Shown: positions 9,400 through 18,542 of the stretch, piece by piece
Position numbering within the stretch: position 1 is the stretch's first letter
Layout of the letters: each line of letters starts with the position of its first letter
DNA from: Streptomyces violaceusniger Tu 4113
GTDB lineage: Bacteria > Actinomycetota > Actinomycetes > Streptomycetales > Streptomycetaceae
Direction: 5' to 3'
DNA: 64,000 nt
Assembly: GCF_000147815.2 (NCBI RefSeq)
Contig: NC_015957.1
Span: 2,666,001 to 2,730,000 of the forward strand
The notes under the pieces: generated by a model
The model's database searches: none
Told to the model about the DNA's origin: nothing
The model's input: the letters and a program-made list of their open reading frames with translations, nothing else
Position numbers and translations under genes: made by a program

Positions 9400-10656
9400 T
9401 CAGATCACTCCGTTCGTTTTGAGCAGCCGCAGTTCCTCGTCGCCGAGTCCCAGCTCCCCGACGTACACCTCTTCGTTGTGCTCACCCAGCAGCGGGGAGC
9501 GCTCGACCTGGACCGGGGAGTCGGAGAGCTTCAGCGGGGAGCCGACCGTGGTGAAGGAGCCGCGCTCGGGGTGGTCGACCTCGACGATCATCTCGTTGGC
9601 CGCGAGCGACGCGTCCTCGACGATCTCCTTGGTGGACAGGATCGGCCCGCACGGGATGTTGTGGGCCGTGAGCTGCTCCAGCACCTCCCACTTGGGCAGG
9701 GTGCTGGACCACTCCTCGATGAGCTGGAACATCTTGGCCAGCTTCGGCAGCCGCGACTCGGGCGAGGCCCACTCCGGGTCCTCGGCCAGCTCGGGGCGGC
9801 CGATGAGCCGGGTGATCGGCTCCCAGCCGACCGGCTGCACGATGACGTAGACGTAGTCGTTGGGCCCGCCGGGCGCGCATTTGACCGCCCAGCCGGGCTG
9901 GCCGCCACCGCTGGCGTTGCCACTGCGCGGCACCTCGTCGGCCTCAGAGGTGTTTTCTGCGTTTGGATACTCTGCGAGCGGCCCGTGCGTCAGCCGCTGC
10001 TGGTCGCGCAGCTTGACCCGGCACAGGTTGAGGACCGCGTGCTGCATCGCCACGTTGACCCGCTGGCCACGTCCGGTGTGGGTGCGCTGGTAGAGCGCGG
10101 CGAGGATGCCCGCCACGCAGTGCACCCCGGTGCCGGAGTCGCCGATCTGGGCGCCGGTGGCCAGCGGCGGGCCGTCCTCGAAGCCGGTCGTGGACATCGA
10201 CCCGCCCATGGCCTGCGCGACCACCTCGTACGCCTTGAACTTGGTGTACGGGCCGTCGCCGAACCCCTTGATCGAGGCGTAGACCAGCCGCGGGTTGATC
10301 TCCTGGATGCGCTCCCAGGAGAACCCCATGCGGTCCACGGCGCCCGGACCGAAGTTCTCCACCAGCACATCGCTGCGGCGGATCAGCTCGGTCAGGATCT
10401 CCTTGCCGCGCTCGGACTTGGTGTTGAGGGTGATGCTCCGCTTGTTGCAGTTGAGCATCGTGAAGTACAGCGAGTCCACGTCGGGGAGGTCCCGCAACTG
10501 CTTGCGGGTGATGTCCCCGGTGGTGTTCTCCAGCTTGATCACATCCGCGCCGAGCCAGGCGAGCAACTGGGTGGCGGAGGGACCGGACTGCACATGCGTC
10601 ATGTCGAGGACGCGGATGCCCGTCAGAGCTTGATTGGCCTCAAGAGCCTGGGACAT
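9400..10656 (-). CDS. frc: Formyl-CoA transferase (CoA-transferase family III)
   Basis: 418 aa, close to the usual Frc length. Class III features: [24 protein letters not shown] start, [15 protein letters not shown], catalytic Asp in [12 protein letters not shown], and a glycine loop [10 protein letters not shown] like the active-site lid of Frc. Predicted reaction: oxalate + formyl-CoA to oxalyl-CoA + formate. Upstream neighbour is the ThDP decarboxylase/lyase (12 nt gap), downstream the CoA ligase; all are on one transcript. A different dicarboxylate as acceptor is possible, but the Frc lid and context favour oxalate. Confidence 0.88.
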   Translation of the reverse strand: MSQALEANQALTGIRVLDMTHVQSGPSATQLLAWLGADVIKLENTTGDITRKQLRDLPDVDSLYFTMLNCNKRSITLNTKSERGKEILTELIRRSDVLVENFGPGAVDRMGFSWERIQEINPRLVYASIKGFGDGPYTKFKAYEVVAQAMGGSMSTTGFEDGPPLATGAQIGDSGTGVHCVAGILAALYQRTHTGRGQRVNVAMQHAVLNLCRVKLRDQQRLTHGPLAEYPNAENTSEADEVPRSGNASGGGQPGWAVKCAPGGPNDYVYVIVQPVGWEPITRLIGRPELAEDPEWASPESRLPKLAKMFQLIEEWSSTLPKWEVLEQLTAHNIPCGPILSTKEIVEDASLAANEMIVEVDHPERGSFTTVGSPLKLSDSPVQVERSPLLGEHNEEVYVGELGLGDEELRLLKTNGVI

Positions 10657-10668
10657 GGTGGCGGCTCC

Positions 10669-12351
10669 CTACTTGTACATGGTCTGGTTCATGGTTCCGG
10701 GGGCGTACGCGTCCGGGTCCACCCAGACGTTGATCAGCGACGGCTTGCCGGACTCCCGGGCGCGTCGCAGCGCCGGGCCGATGTCCGCCGGGTCGCGGAC
10801 CTCCTCGCCGTGGCCGCCGAGCATCCGCGCGAACTGGTCGTAGGGCACATCGCCGAGGGTGTTGCCGATCCGCTCCCGCTCCTCGCCGTACTTGGCCTTC
10901 TGGCCGTAACGGATCTGGTTCATCGAGGAGTTGTTGCCGACGATGCCGACGAACGGCAGGTCGAAGCGGACCAGCGTCTCGAAGTCCCAGCCGGTCAGGG
11001 AGAACGCGCCGTCGCCGAAGAGCGCCACCACCTCCTTGTCGGGGCGGGCCTGCTTGGCGGCCATCACGAACGGCACACCGACGCCGAGCGTCCCGAGCGG
11101 CCCCGGGTCCATCCAGTGGCCGGGCGACTTGGGCTGGACGACCTGACCGGAAAAGGTGACGATGTCGCCGCCGTCGCCGATGTAGATCGAGTCCTCGGTG
11201 AGGAAGTCGTTGATCTCGCTGACCAGGCGGTACGGATGGATGGGGGAGGCGTCGGACCGGAGGTTGGGCAGCCGCTTCTCGATCGCCTTCTGCTCGGCGG
11301 CCCGCAGCTCGTCCAGCCACTCCTTGCGCTTGCCCGCGCCTCCATTGATGCGGCCGGAGGCGGCCTGGGTGACGGCCGAGAGCACCAGCCCCGCGTCGCC
11401 CACGATGCCGAGGTCGATGTCCCGGTTCTTGCCGACCGTGCGGTAGTCGAGGTCGATCTGGACCACGGTGGCGTCGGGGGAGAGCCGCTTGCCGTAGCCC
11501 ATCCGGAAGTCGAAGGGCGTGCCGACGATGACGATGAGGTCGGCGTTGGAAAACGCGTAGCGGCGGGAGAGCTGGAAGTGGTGCGGATCGCCGGGCGGCA
11601 GGGTGCCGCGCCCCGCGCCGTTCATGTACGCGGGCACATTGAGCGTGCGCACCAGCTCGATGGCCGCGTCGGTGGCGCGGGTGGTCCACACCTGACTGCC
11701 CAGCAGGATCGCGGGCTTCTCGGCCTGGACCAGCAGATCGGCCAGCTTCTGGACGGACTCGGGGTCGCCGGCGCTGCGGGTCGATGCCCGGTAGTGCCCG
11801 GCCTGGGGGATACGGGCTTTGTCCACCGGCACCTTCGCGTCCAGCACATCCCGCGGGATCTCCAGGAAGGAGGGTCCGGGGGCGCCGTGGAAGCACTCGC
11901 GGAAGGCCATGGAGACCATGTCGGCGGCACGGGCGGTGTCCGGCACGGTGGCGGCGAACTTGGTGATCGGCGCCATCATGTCGACGTGCGGAAGGTCCTG
12001 CAGGGAACCCATCTTGTGCTGGTTGTGGGCGCCCTGGCCGCCGATGAGCAGCATGGGTGACTCGGCGCGGAAGGCGTTGGCGACGCCGGTGACCGCGTCG
12101 GTGGTGCCGGGGCCGGCGGTGACGACGGCGCAGCCGGGCTTGCCGGTGATCCGGGCGTAGCCGTCGGCGGCGTGGGCGGCGACCTGTTCATGGCGTACGT
12201 CGATGACATCGATGCCTTCGTCGACGCAGCCGTCGTAGATGTCGATGATGTGGCCGCCGCAGAGGGTGTAGATGACCTCGACGCCCTCTGCCTTGAGTGC
12301 TTTGGCGACCAAGTGCCCGCCGGAGATGACGTCCTGGCTGTCGTCGGGCAT
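10669..12351 (-). CDS. ThDP-dependent oxalyl-CoA decarboxylase / 2-hydroxyacyl-CoA lyase-like enzyme
   Basis: 560 aa, typical three-domain ThDP enzyme. Catalytic Glu in [16 protein letters not shown] (residue ~55); ThDP/Mg motif [12 protein letters not shown] ending in VGNNSSMNQ; acetolactate-synthase-like middle domain. With frc and an OFA carrier it is best read as oxalyl-CoA decarboxylase (oxalyl-CoA to formyl-CoA + CO2). Caution: the C-terminal tail ([15 protein letters not shown]) does not resemble the Ser/Arg lid I recall from Oxalobacter Oxc, so a 2-hydroxyacyl-CoA lyase or glyoxylate-related lyase is a real alternative. First gene of the minus operon, under the palindromic promoter region 12352-12543. 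Confidence 0.75.
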   Translation of the reverse strand: MPDDSQDVISGGHLVAKALKAEGVEVIYTLCGGHIIDIYDGCVDEGIDVIDVRHEQVAAHAADGYARITGKPGCAVVTAGPGTTDAVTGVANAFRAESPMLLIGGQGAHNQHKMGSLQDLPHVDMMAPITKFAATVPDTARAADMVSMAFRECFHGAPGPSFLEIPRDVLDAKVPVDKARIPQAGHYRASTRSAGDPESVQKLADLLVQAEKPAILLGSQVWTTRATDAAIELVRTLNVPAYMNGAGRGTLPPGDPHHFQLSRRYAFSNADLIVIVGTPFDFRMGYGKRLSPDATVVQIDLDYRTVGKNRDIDLGIVGDAGLVLSAVTQAASGRINGGAGKRKEWLDELRAAEQKAIEKRLPNLRSDASPIHPYRLVSEINDFLTEDSIYIGDGGDIVTFSGQVVQPKSPGHWMDPGPLGTLGVGVPFVMAAKQARPDKEVVALFGDGAFSLTGWDFETLVRFDLPFVGIVGNNSSMNQIRYGQKAKYGEERERIGNTLGDVPYDQFARMLGGHGEEVRDPADIGPALRRARESGKPSLINVWVDPDAYAPGTMNQTMYK

Positions 12352-12412
12352 GGCGAATCGCGTCCCTTCGTAGGGGTCGGTGCTTGCCTCGCGGGGTGGT
12401 TCAGGTGGATTG

Positions 12413-12437
12413 CATACAGTCGACGTTATCCTGTATG
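12413..12437. promoter_or_regulatory. Inverted repeat CATACAG-N11-CTGTATG (putative operator)
   Basis: Perfect 7-bp arms in the divergent promoter region between the ThDP enzyme gene and sucC. A TTGCAT hexamer overlaps the left arm, and a GTTATCC heptamer occurs twice (12425 and 12444). Shape and position suit a dimeric repressor site controlling both arms; no regulator gene is adjacent. Confidence 0.55.
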
Positions 12438-12494
12438 AACTTTGTTATCCCACCATCGGCCGAGCGATGTCCAGGGGGCGTGCGCCACTCGTTC

Positions 12495-12510
12495 GATCCA
12501 GCGCTGGATC
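12495..12510. promoter_or_regulatory. 16-bp perfect palindrome GATCCAGCGCTGGATC
   Basis: Uninterrupted palindrome 34 bp before the sucC start codon, about 60 bp from the first inverted repeat. A second candidate operator for the plus arm; it could also be a hairpin in the sucC leader. Confidence 0.5.
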
Positions 12511-12543
12511 AAGCGCTGTTGACCGGTCATCAGGGAGCGGGCG

Positions 12544-13668
12544 ATGGACCTGTACGAACACCAGGCACGGGAACTCCTCCAAGAAAACGGCGTGTTGGTG
12601 CCGCGAGCCGAGGTCGTGGACACGGCCGAAGCCGCCCGCGCCGCCGCCGAGCGGCTCGGCGGCCGCGTCGTCATCAAGGCCCAGGTGAAGACCGGCGGCC
12701 GGGGCAAGGCCGGCGGGGTGAAACTCGCCGACGACCCGGCGGCGGCCGAGCGGACCGCACGCCGGATCCTGGGCATGGACATCAAGGGCCACACCGTCCA
12801 CCGGGTGATGGTCGCCGAACCGGTCGAGGTGGAACGGGAGATGTACCTCGGCTTCACCCTGGACCGGGCCGCGGGTCGCTTTCTGGCCATCGCCTCCGCC
12901 GAGGGCGGTATGGAGATCGAGGAGGTCGCGGCGCACCGCCCCGAGGCGGTGGCCCGGATCCCGATCGACCCGGCGGAGGGGGTGACCGAGGCCAAGGCCG
13001 CCGAGATCGCCGCCGCCGGGGGACTGCCGCCGGAGACGGCCGGGACCATCCGCCGGCTGTGGACCGTCCTGACCGCGTACGACGCCCTCCTGGTCGAGAT
13101 CAACCCGCTGGTGGTGACCCGGGACGGCGCGATCGTGGCGCTGGACGGAAAGGTCACCCTGGACGACAACGCCAGCTTCCGGCAGCCGTCATGGGACGAC
13201 TCCGGCGACCGCGCCCGGGACCCGCTGGAGGCCCGCGCCGCGGCCGCCGGGCTCGGCTACGTCAAACTGGACGGCCAGGTGGGCGTCATCGGCAACGGCG
13301 CGGGCCTGGTGATGTCCACCCTGGACGTCGTCGCGGGCTGCGGCGCCCGCCCCGCCGACTTCCTCGACATCGGCGGCGGCGCCTCGGCACAGGTGATGGC
13401 CGACGGGCTGTCCCTCGTCCTCGACGACCCCGAGGTGCGCTCCGTCCTGGTCAACGTCTTCGGCGGCATCACCGCCTGCGACGCGGTGGCCGACGGCATC
13501 GTGCGCGCCCTGGACACCGTCCCCCTCACCAAACCACTGGTCGTCCGGCTCGACGGCAACAACGCCGCACGTGGCCGGGCCATCCTTGGCCAATTGGCTC
13601 ATCCACTCGTCCACCAGGCCGACACCATGGACGGCGCCGCCGCACGCGCCGCCGAACTCGCCGCGTAG
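12544..13668 (+). CDS. sucC: Succinyl-CoA ligase (ADP-forming) beta subunit, accessory copy
   Basis: 374 aa. ATP-grasp protein starting [20 protein letters not shown] with [20 protein letters not shown] nucleotide loop, [11 protein letters not shown] metal ligands and C-terminal [16 protein letters not shown]. Slightly shorter than housekeeping SucC (~390 aa). With sucD 11 nt downstream it should form an alpha-beta ligase. Placement opposite the oxalate operon suggests a specialised CoA ligase, not the TCA-cycle copy, perhaps for oxalate, formate or another small acid. GGGAGCGGGCG precedes the ATG. Confidence 0.85.
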   Translation: MDLYEHQARELLQENGVLVPRAEVVDTAEAARAAAERLGGRVVIKAQVKTGGRGKAGGVKLADDPAAAERTARRILGMDIKGHTVHRVMVAEPVEVEREMYLGFTLDRAAGRFLAIASAEGGMEIEEVAAHRPEAVARIPIDPAEGVTEAKAAEIAAAGGLPPETAGTIRRLWTVLTAYDALLVEINPLVVTRDGAIVALDGKVTLDDNASFRQPSWDDSGDRARDPLEARAAAAGLGYVKLDGQVGVIGNGAGLVMSTLDVVAGCGARPADFLDIGGGASAQVMADGLSLVLDDPEVRSVLVNVFGGITACDAVADGIVRALDTVPLTKPLVVRLDGNNAARGRAILGQLAHPLVHQADTMDGAAARAAELAA

Positions 13669-13679
13669 GGGAGCACATC

Positions 13680-14576
13680 ATGGCCATCTTCCTCACCAAG
13701 GACAGCAAGGTCATCGTCCAGGGCATGACCGGCGCCGAAGGCATGAAGCACACCCGGCGGATGCTCGCCGCCGGCACCGATGTCGTCGGCGGTGTCAATC
13801 CGCGCAAGGCCGGGACCCGGGTCGACATCGACGGCGCTGCGGTGCCCGTCTTCGGCTCCGTACGCGAGGCCATGGACGCCACCGGTGCCGATGTGAGCGT
13901 CCTGTTCGTCCCGCCGCCCCACGCCAAGGCCGCCGTCACCGAGGCCGCCGACGCCCGGATCCCGCTCGCCGTCGTCATCACCGAGGGCATCCCGGTCCAT
14001 GACGCGGTCGCCTTCCAGGCGTACGCCCGGGCCCGCGCCACCAGGATCATCGGCCCGAACTGCCCCGGGCTGATCTCCCCGGGCCAGTCCAACGCGGGCA
14101 TCATCCCCGCCGACATCACCAAACCGGGCCGGATCGGCCTGGTCTCCAAGTCCGGCACCCTCACCTACCAACTCATGTACGAGCTGCGCGACATCGGCTT
14201 CTCCACCTGCGTGGGCATCGGCGGCGACCCGGTCATCGGCACCACCCACATCGACGCCCTGGCCGCCTTCGAGGCCGACCCGGACACCGACCTCATCGTG
14301 ATGATCGGAGAGATCGGCGGCGACGCGGAGGAGCGCGCCGCGCGGTACCTCGCCGACCACGTCACCAAGCCGGTCGTCGGCTATATCGCCGGTTTCACCG
14401 CCCCCGAGGGCCGCACCATGGGCCACGCGGGCGCCATCGTCTCCGGCTCCTCGGGCACCGCCGCGGCCAAGAAGGCGGCGCTGGAGGCGGCGGGCGTGCG
14501 CGTAGGGGCGACCCCCACGGAGACCGCCGGGCTGGTGGTGGCCCTGCTGGCCCAAACACCCGGCGACGCCGCGTGA
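13680..14576 (+). CDS. sucD: Succinyl-CoA ligase alpha subunit, accessory copy
   Basis: 298 aa, ATG preceded by GGGGAG. N-terminal CoA-binding Rossmann domain ([19 protein letters not shown]), [17 protein letters not shown], and the phosphohistidine loop [16 protein letters not shown]. Normal SucD length. Partner of the upstream beta subunit. Confidence 0.87.
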   Translation: MAIFLTKDSKVIVQGMTGAEGMKHTRRMLAAGTDVVGGVNPRKAGTRVDIDGAAVPVFGSVREAMDATGADVSVLFVPPPHAKAAVTEAADARIPLAVVITEGIPVHDAVAFQAYARARATRIIGPNCPGLISPGQSNAGIIPADITKPGRIGLVSKSGTLTYQLMYELRDIGFSTCVGIGGDPVIGTTHIDALAAFEADPDTDLIVMIGEIGGDAEERAARYLADHVTKPVVGYIAGFTAPEGRTMGHAGAIVSGSSGTAAAKKAALEAAGVRVGATPTETAGLVVALLAQTPGDAA

Positions 14577-14648
14577 GCTGAGCCGTACCCGATCCGCGAA
14601 CCGGTCACCGTCACGCTCCGTGCCGCCACCTTCCTCTCCGTACGGCCG

Positions 14649-14683
14649 CCCGCCACGCACAGCCACGACGCGTACGTGGCGGG
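14649..14683 (+). terminator. Hairpin after sucD
   Basis: CCCGCCACG and CGTGGCGGG form a 9-bp perfect stem with a 17-nt loop, about 70 nt after the sucD stop. No U-tract, as is common in Streptomyces. May separate sucCD from the aldehyde dehydrogenase gene. Confidence 0.4.
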
Positions 14684-14750
14684 TGTCCGTACGGACCGCC
14701 ACAGACCGCCACGTCCCGCCCCGCCTGTGCAACGAGAGCGGAGATCCCCG

Positions 14751-16325
14751 ATGGCACCCACCCGCACCCTCACCCTCAAGCCCGGAACCGCCTGGGCCGA
14801 CGCCTGGCAGCGCTGCCTGGCCGCGGCCCCCGAGGCGTTCCAGGACGGCCGCGTCCTCAACCTCTGGGACGGCACCTGGCACCGCGACGGCCGGGCCCTC
14901 CCCGCCACCAGCCCCGCCACCAGCCCCGCCACCACCCCCGTCGACGGCACCCCGATCGCGGGCCCGCCACGCCTCGACGCCACCACCGCCCACCAGGCCG
15001 TACGCGCCTCCCTCGACCAGCACCGCGGCTGGCGCCATATCGCCCTCCCGGAGCGCCGGGCGCGGGTGTCCGCCACCCTCGACGCACTCTGCGCGCACCG
15101 GGGACTGCTCGCCCTCCTGCTGGTCTGGGAGATCGGCAAGCCCTGGCGGCTCGCCCAGGCCGATGTGGACCGGGCCATCGACGGCGTCCGCTGGTACGTC
15201 GACGAGATCGACCGCATGGCCGAGGGCCGTACCCCGCTGCCCGGCCCGGTCTCCAACATCGCGAGCTGGAACTACCCGATGAGCGTCCTCGCCCACGCCC
15301 TGCTCGTCCAGGCGCTGGCAGGCAACGCCGTCATCGCCAAGACCCCCACCGACGGCGGGCTGGCCTGCCTCACCCTCGCCTGCGCGCTCGCCGCCCGCGA
15401 AGGCATCCCGGTCACCCTCGTCAGCGGCAGCGGCGGTGAGCTCTCCGAGGCCCTGGTCCGCGCGCCCGAGATCGGCTGCGTCTCCTTCGTCGGCGGTCGC
15501 GACACCGGCGCCCGGGTCGCCACCGCCGTCGCCGACCTCGGCAAGCGCCACATCCTGGAGCAGGAGGGGCTCAACGCCTGGGGCATCTGGAACTTCACCG
15601 ACTGGGACGCCCTCGCCCCGCTGATCGGCAAGACCTTCGACTACGGCAAACAGCGCTGCACCGCCTATCCGCGCTTCGTCGTCCAGCGCTCGTCCTTCGA
15701 CGCCTTCCTCGCCGTCTACCTCCCGGCGGTGCGCGCCGTCCGCATGGGCCACCCCCTGGCGGTGGAGCACCCCTCCGACCAGCTCCCCGACCTGGACTTC
15801 GGACCCCTGATCAACGCGGCCAAGGCCAAGGAGCTGGCCGACCAGGTCGCCGAGGCCATCGACCGCGGCGCCGTCCCCCTCCACCGCGGCGACCTCGCCG
15901 ACGGCCACTTCCTCCCCGACCAGGACCTCTCCGCCTACACGCCCCCCGTCACCCTCCTCAACCCGCCCTCCACCTCCCCGCTCCACCACGCCGAGCCCTT
16001 CGGCCCGGTCGACACCCTCGTACTGGTCGACACCGAGGCCGAACTGCTCGCCGCCATGAACGCCGGCAACGGCGCCCTCGTCGCCACCCTCTCCTGCGAC
16101 GACCCCGCCACCTACGCCCGGCTGGCCCCCCAGATCCGCGCCTTCAAAACCGGCCACGGCACGCCCCGCTCCCGCGGCGACCGCGACGAACTCTTCGGCG
16201 GCTTCGGAGCCTCCTGGCGCGGCGCCTTCGTCGGCGGCGACCTCCTGATCCGCGCCGTCACCGAGGGCCCACACCCCGAGCGCCTGCCCGGCAACTTCCC
16301 CGACTACCACCTGATGCCCAGCTAG
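14751..16325 (+). CDS. Aldehyde dehydrogenase family protein
   Basis: 524 aa. ALDH fold: SNIASWNYPMSVLAHALLVQ, cofactor-site AKTPTDGGLA, VSFVGGRDTGARVA, general-base Glu in LEQEGLNAWGIWNF and catalytic Cys in YGKQRCTAYPRFVV. The Glu segment deviates from the usual ELGGK, so substrate or CoA preference may be unusual. An Ala/Thr/Pro-rich patch near residues 45-60 is encoded by simple repeats. Start is the ATG after a GAGAGCGGAGATC ribosome-binding region. Its link to the oxalate/CoA genes suggests glyoxylate or a similar aldehyde as substrate, possibly acylating; this is inference. Confidence 0.75.
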   Translation: MAPTRTLTLKPGTAWADAWQRCLAAAPEAFQDGRVLNLWDGTWHRDGRALPATSPATSPATTPVDGTPIAGPPRLDATTAHQAVRASLDQHRGWRHIALPERRARVSATLDALCAHRGLLALLLVWEIGKPWRLAQADVDRAIDGVRWYVDEIDRMAEGRTPLPGPVSNIASWNYPMSVLAHALLVQALAGNAVIAKTPTDGGLACLTLACALAAREGIPVTLVSGSGGELSEALVRAPEIGCVSFVGGRDTGARVATAVADLGKRHILEQEGLNAWGIWNFTDWDALAPLIGKTFDYGKQRCTAYPRFVVQRSSFDAFLAVYLPAVRAVRMGHPLAVEHPSDQLPDLDFGPLINAAKAKELADQVAEAIDRGAVPLHRGDLADGHFLPDQDLSAYTPPVTLLNPPSTSPLHHAEPFGPVDTLVLVDTEAELLAAMNAGNGALVATLSCDDPATYARLAPQIRAFKTGHGTPRSRGDRDELFGGFGASWRGAFVGGDLLIRAVTEGPHPERLPGNFPDYHLMPS

Positions 16326-16460
16326 TCACCCTCCGTGCCCACTCCCGCCATCCCCCCAGGTCGGCCCAGGGGTGGGCGCCCGGCATACGCAGGTGAAACG
16401 CACTCCGAAACCTTGGTATCGTGGTCCATGTCGCCGCGGCGGGCCGCGGAGACACACCTG

Positions 16461-16546
16461 GTCCGGGTGGCGGAATGGCAGACGCGCTAGCTTGAGGTGC
16501 TAGTGCCCTTTATCGGGCGTGGGGGTTCAAGTCCCCCCTCGGACAC
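16461..16546 (+). tRNA. tRNA-Leu (anticodon GAG)
   Basis: 86-nt class II tRNA. Acceptor GTCCGGG pairs with CTCGGAC (one G-T), anticodon loop CTTGAGG gives GAG, a long variable arm (TGCCCTTTATCGGGCG) is present, and the T-arm is GGGGGTTCAAGTCCCCC. CCA is not encoded. The 3' half is the probable integration site of the element whose recombinase ends inside it. Confidence 0.95.
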
Positions 16547-18195
16547 GATCTTACGTACACGGATGAAGCGGGTTGTGACTCAACGGTCACGACCCGCTTC
16601 TTCATGTTGTAGGTGAGAGTGAGGCCGAAAGCCTGGTAGAGAGGGGCTTTGCGGTCGGCGGGGGCGGTGAGAAGCCGGTCGGTGAGGTCACCGAGGTCTT
16701 TGATCATGCCGTGGATCTGTTCGTCGGTGAGGACGGTGGGCCGGGCTGCGCTGGCGGCGATGAGCTGTTCTTGTGCGGCGGCTTTGTCGGCCTCGGCCTG
16801 ACTGATCCAGCCGGCGACGGTTGCGGGGTTGGCTCCGACGTCGAGTGCCGCGCGGTATTGGTTCAGTCGCCGGTCGCAGTCGGTAATGGTGCGGCGGGCG
16901 GCCTCGAGGCCGGGCAAGGCGGTGGTTGTCGCCCGTTGGGATTGCTGCATGGCCTGTAGCGTGGTCTTCAGCTGTCCGGGGGCGAAGACCTGTGAGACCC
17001 ACCGGTCGAGTTCCGGGAGAATGACGGCTTCCCGGATGTAGACGGTGAGCGGGTGGTCGAGGGTGCCGCTCTTGGCGTATTCGTACGGGTAGCGGCAGCG
17101 GTAGTGGGGGTGGCCGTGGTTGAAGGTGCCCTGCATCTTGCGGTCGCACAGGGAGCAGCGGATGAGTCCGCGCAGGGCGTAGGTGCGTGGTGTGGTGCGG
17201 GGGCTGCGTTCTGCGGGGTGGTGCTGGCGGCGGTCGTGTCTCCTGGCTTGGGCGCGGGTGAAGGTGGTCTTGCTGACCAGGGGTTCGTGGACGGGTTGGG
17301 TAGACCAGATCCACTGTTCGGGGGTGTTCCAGGTCTGTTGGGTGCGGTGGCCCAGGGTGACATCGTCGATGTCGAGGAGGATTTCCTGTTTGCGTTGTTT
17401 GTTCCATACTTCGTGGCCGGTGTAGCGGGGGTTGGTGAGGATGGCGCGGACGGTGTTCTTGGACCAGGCGTGGCCATCGCGGTGCGGATTGCGGGCGCGG
17501 TCGTGGGCCGAGGGGCAGGGGATGTTGTCACGGGTCAAGCCTTCGGCGAGGGCGTATAGGCCGGTTCCGCGAAGGTACTCGGTGAAGATGCGGACCACGA
17601 TGGGCGCGGTTTGGGGGTCGGGTTCGAGACGGTGGAGGCGTTTGCCGTCGGCGGCCTTGGCCGGGTTGGGGTGTGGGCCGGCGTCGGCGAGCCGGTAGCC
17701 GTATGGGGGTCTGCCGCCGAGGAAGCGGCCCTCGATCTTGGCTTGAGAGCCCATGGCGGTGCGTACACGGATCTTGACGCGATTGCGTTCGCCTTTGCTC
17801 ATGCCGCCGAAGACGGACATGACGAGATCGTGGGCCTCGTTGTCGGGATCGATCGGCCCGCCGATTTCCGGAACCCACAGGGGGACGTTGAAGTGGGTGA
17901 ACAGGGGGAAGGTATTGCCGAACTGGTTGCCGTAGAAGGTGCGCTGGGGTTCGCCGATCACGACCGCGTCGAAGCCGCGGTGGGGGTCACGCAGGGCTGT
18001 GAGGAGGGCGGCGGCCTGGGGGCGGCGTTTCCACGGCAGTGCGCGGGAGTGTCCGGCGTCGAAGTATTCGGCGACGATTTCGCCTCCAGCGGGTTCCATG
18101 AGGGCGCGGGCGCGGGTGAGCTGCCAGTTGCGGGAGGTCTCCGGGTCCTGGAGGTCCTCGGTGGAGCAGCGTCCGGCGAAGGCGAAGCGGGGCAT
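16510..18195 (-). CDS. Large serine recombinase/integrase
   Basis: 561 aa, within the usual large-serine-recombinase size. N-terminal catalytic domain starts MPRFAFAGRCSTEDLQDPET with the nucleophile Ser in GRCSTED; AVVIGEPQRTFYGNQ follows. The recombinase DNA-binding domain spans about residues 155-290 (GGRPPYGYRL), then a zinc ribbon with CSLCDRKMQG and YRCRYP, a coiled-coil region and a late basic tail. The stop codon and last ~11 residues (CPRGDLNPHAR) are encoded by the complement of the tRNA-Leu gene, so the element integrated at the tRNA. The start at 18195 was chosen because the upstream extension lacks family character. Confidence 0.88.
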   Translation of the reverse strand: MPRFAFAGRCSTEDLQDPETSRNWQLTRARALMEPAGGEIVAEYFDAGHSRALPWKRRPQAAALLTALRDPHRGFDAVVIGEPQRTFYGNQFGNTFPLFTHFNVPLWVPEIGGPIDPDNEAHDLVMSVFGGMSKGERNRVKIRVRTAMGSQAKIEGRFLGGRPPYGYRLADAGPHPNPAKAADGKRLHRLEPDPQTAPIVVRIFTEYLRGTGLYALAEGLTRDNIPCPSAHDRARNPHRDGHAWSKNTVRAILTNPRYTGHEVWNKQRKQEILLDIDDVTLGHRTQQTWNTPEQWIWSTQPVHEPLVSKTTFTRAQARRHDRRQHHPAERSPRTTPRTYALRGLIRCSLCDRKMQGTFNHGHPHYRCRYPYEYAKSGTLDHPLTVYIREAVILPELDRWVSQVFAPGQLKTTLQAMQQSQRATTTALPGLEAARRTITDCDRRLNQYRAALDVGANPATVAGWISQAEADKAAAQEQLIAASAARPTVLTDEQIHGMIKDLGDLTDRLLTAPADRKAPLYQAFGLTLTYNMKKRVVTVESQPASSVYVRSCPRGDLNPHAR

Positions 18196-18225
18196 GGGCC
18201 GTCTTCCTTGGGATCGCTTGGTGTG

Positions 18226-18289
18226 CACGGTGGACGGTGGTCGTCCGTCGTACCTCTGGCTCGGCCCGGAGGGCCAGCCGTCCACCGTG
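18226..18289. promoter_or_regulatory. 12-bp inverted repeat upstream of recombinase
   Basis: CACGGTGGACGG (18226-18237) and CCGTCCACCGTG (18278-18289) are perfectly complementary; the 40-bp gap holds a smaller GGCCC/GGGCC hairpin. It lies 31 bp before the recombinase start, where an autoregulatory operator or recombinase-binding site would be expected. Confidence 0.5.
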
Positions 18290-18310
18290 TCTCCGCCCGG
18301 TCGTGGGTGG

Positions 18311-18502
18311 TCAGCCGCTGTGATGAACGGTGCGGCGGTGTTGGTACTCGTCCTGGATGAAGGCCAGTAGCGCTTTGGCGGCATGCGGGGTGAGCGGCAC
18401 AGGACCGTCCGGGAGGATCACGGTCACCTCGGGTGGCTCATCCGCTTCCTGGGCCTGGCGCACTGCTGCTGGGGAGCTTGGGGTGGTAGCGGCTGGTGTC
18501 AT
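18311..18502 (-). CDS. Small conserved-looking protein upstream of recombinase
   Basis: 63 aa from the ATG at 18502 (MTPAATTPSSP...). Acidic/Pro-rich N-terminus, then VTVILPDGPVPLTPHAAKALLAFI and a charged end. Small proteins of this kind commonly precede serine recombinases in actinobacterial elements; a recombination-accessory role is possible but not shown. Its promoter region is interrupted by the IS256-type element that begins at 18543. Confidence 0.55.
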   Translation of the reverse strand: MTPAATTPSSPAAVRQAQEADEPPEVTVILPDGPVPLTPHAAKALLAFIQDEYQHRRTVHHSG

Positions 18503-18542
18503 GGCTTCCCCGCTTCGTGTGTGCGCGTTCACAGCCTTGTCT

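Noticed and set aside
13599..16310. 903-codon minus-strand frame opposite sucD and the aldehyde dehydrogenase
   Set aside because: Gly/Val/Asp-rich antisense shadow of strongly biased high-GC genes; no domain recognised, while the plus strand encodes clear enzymes.
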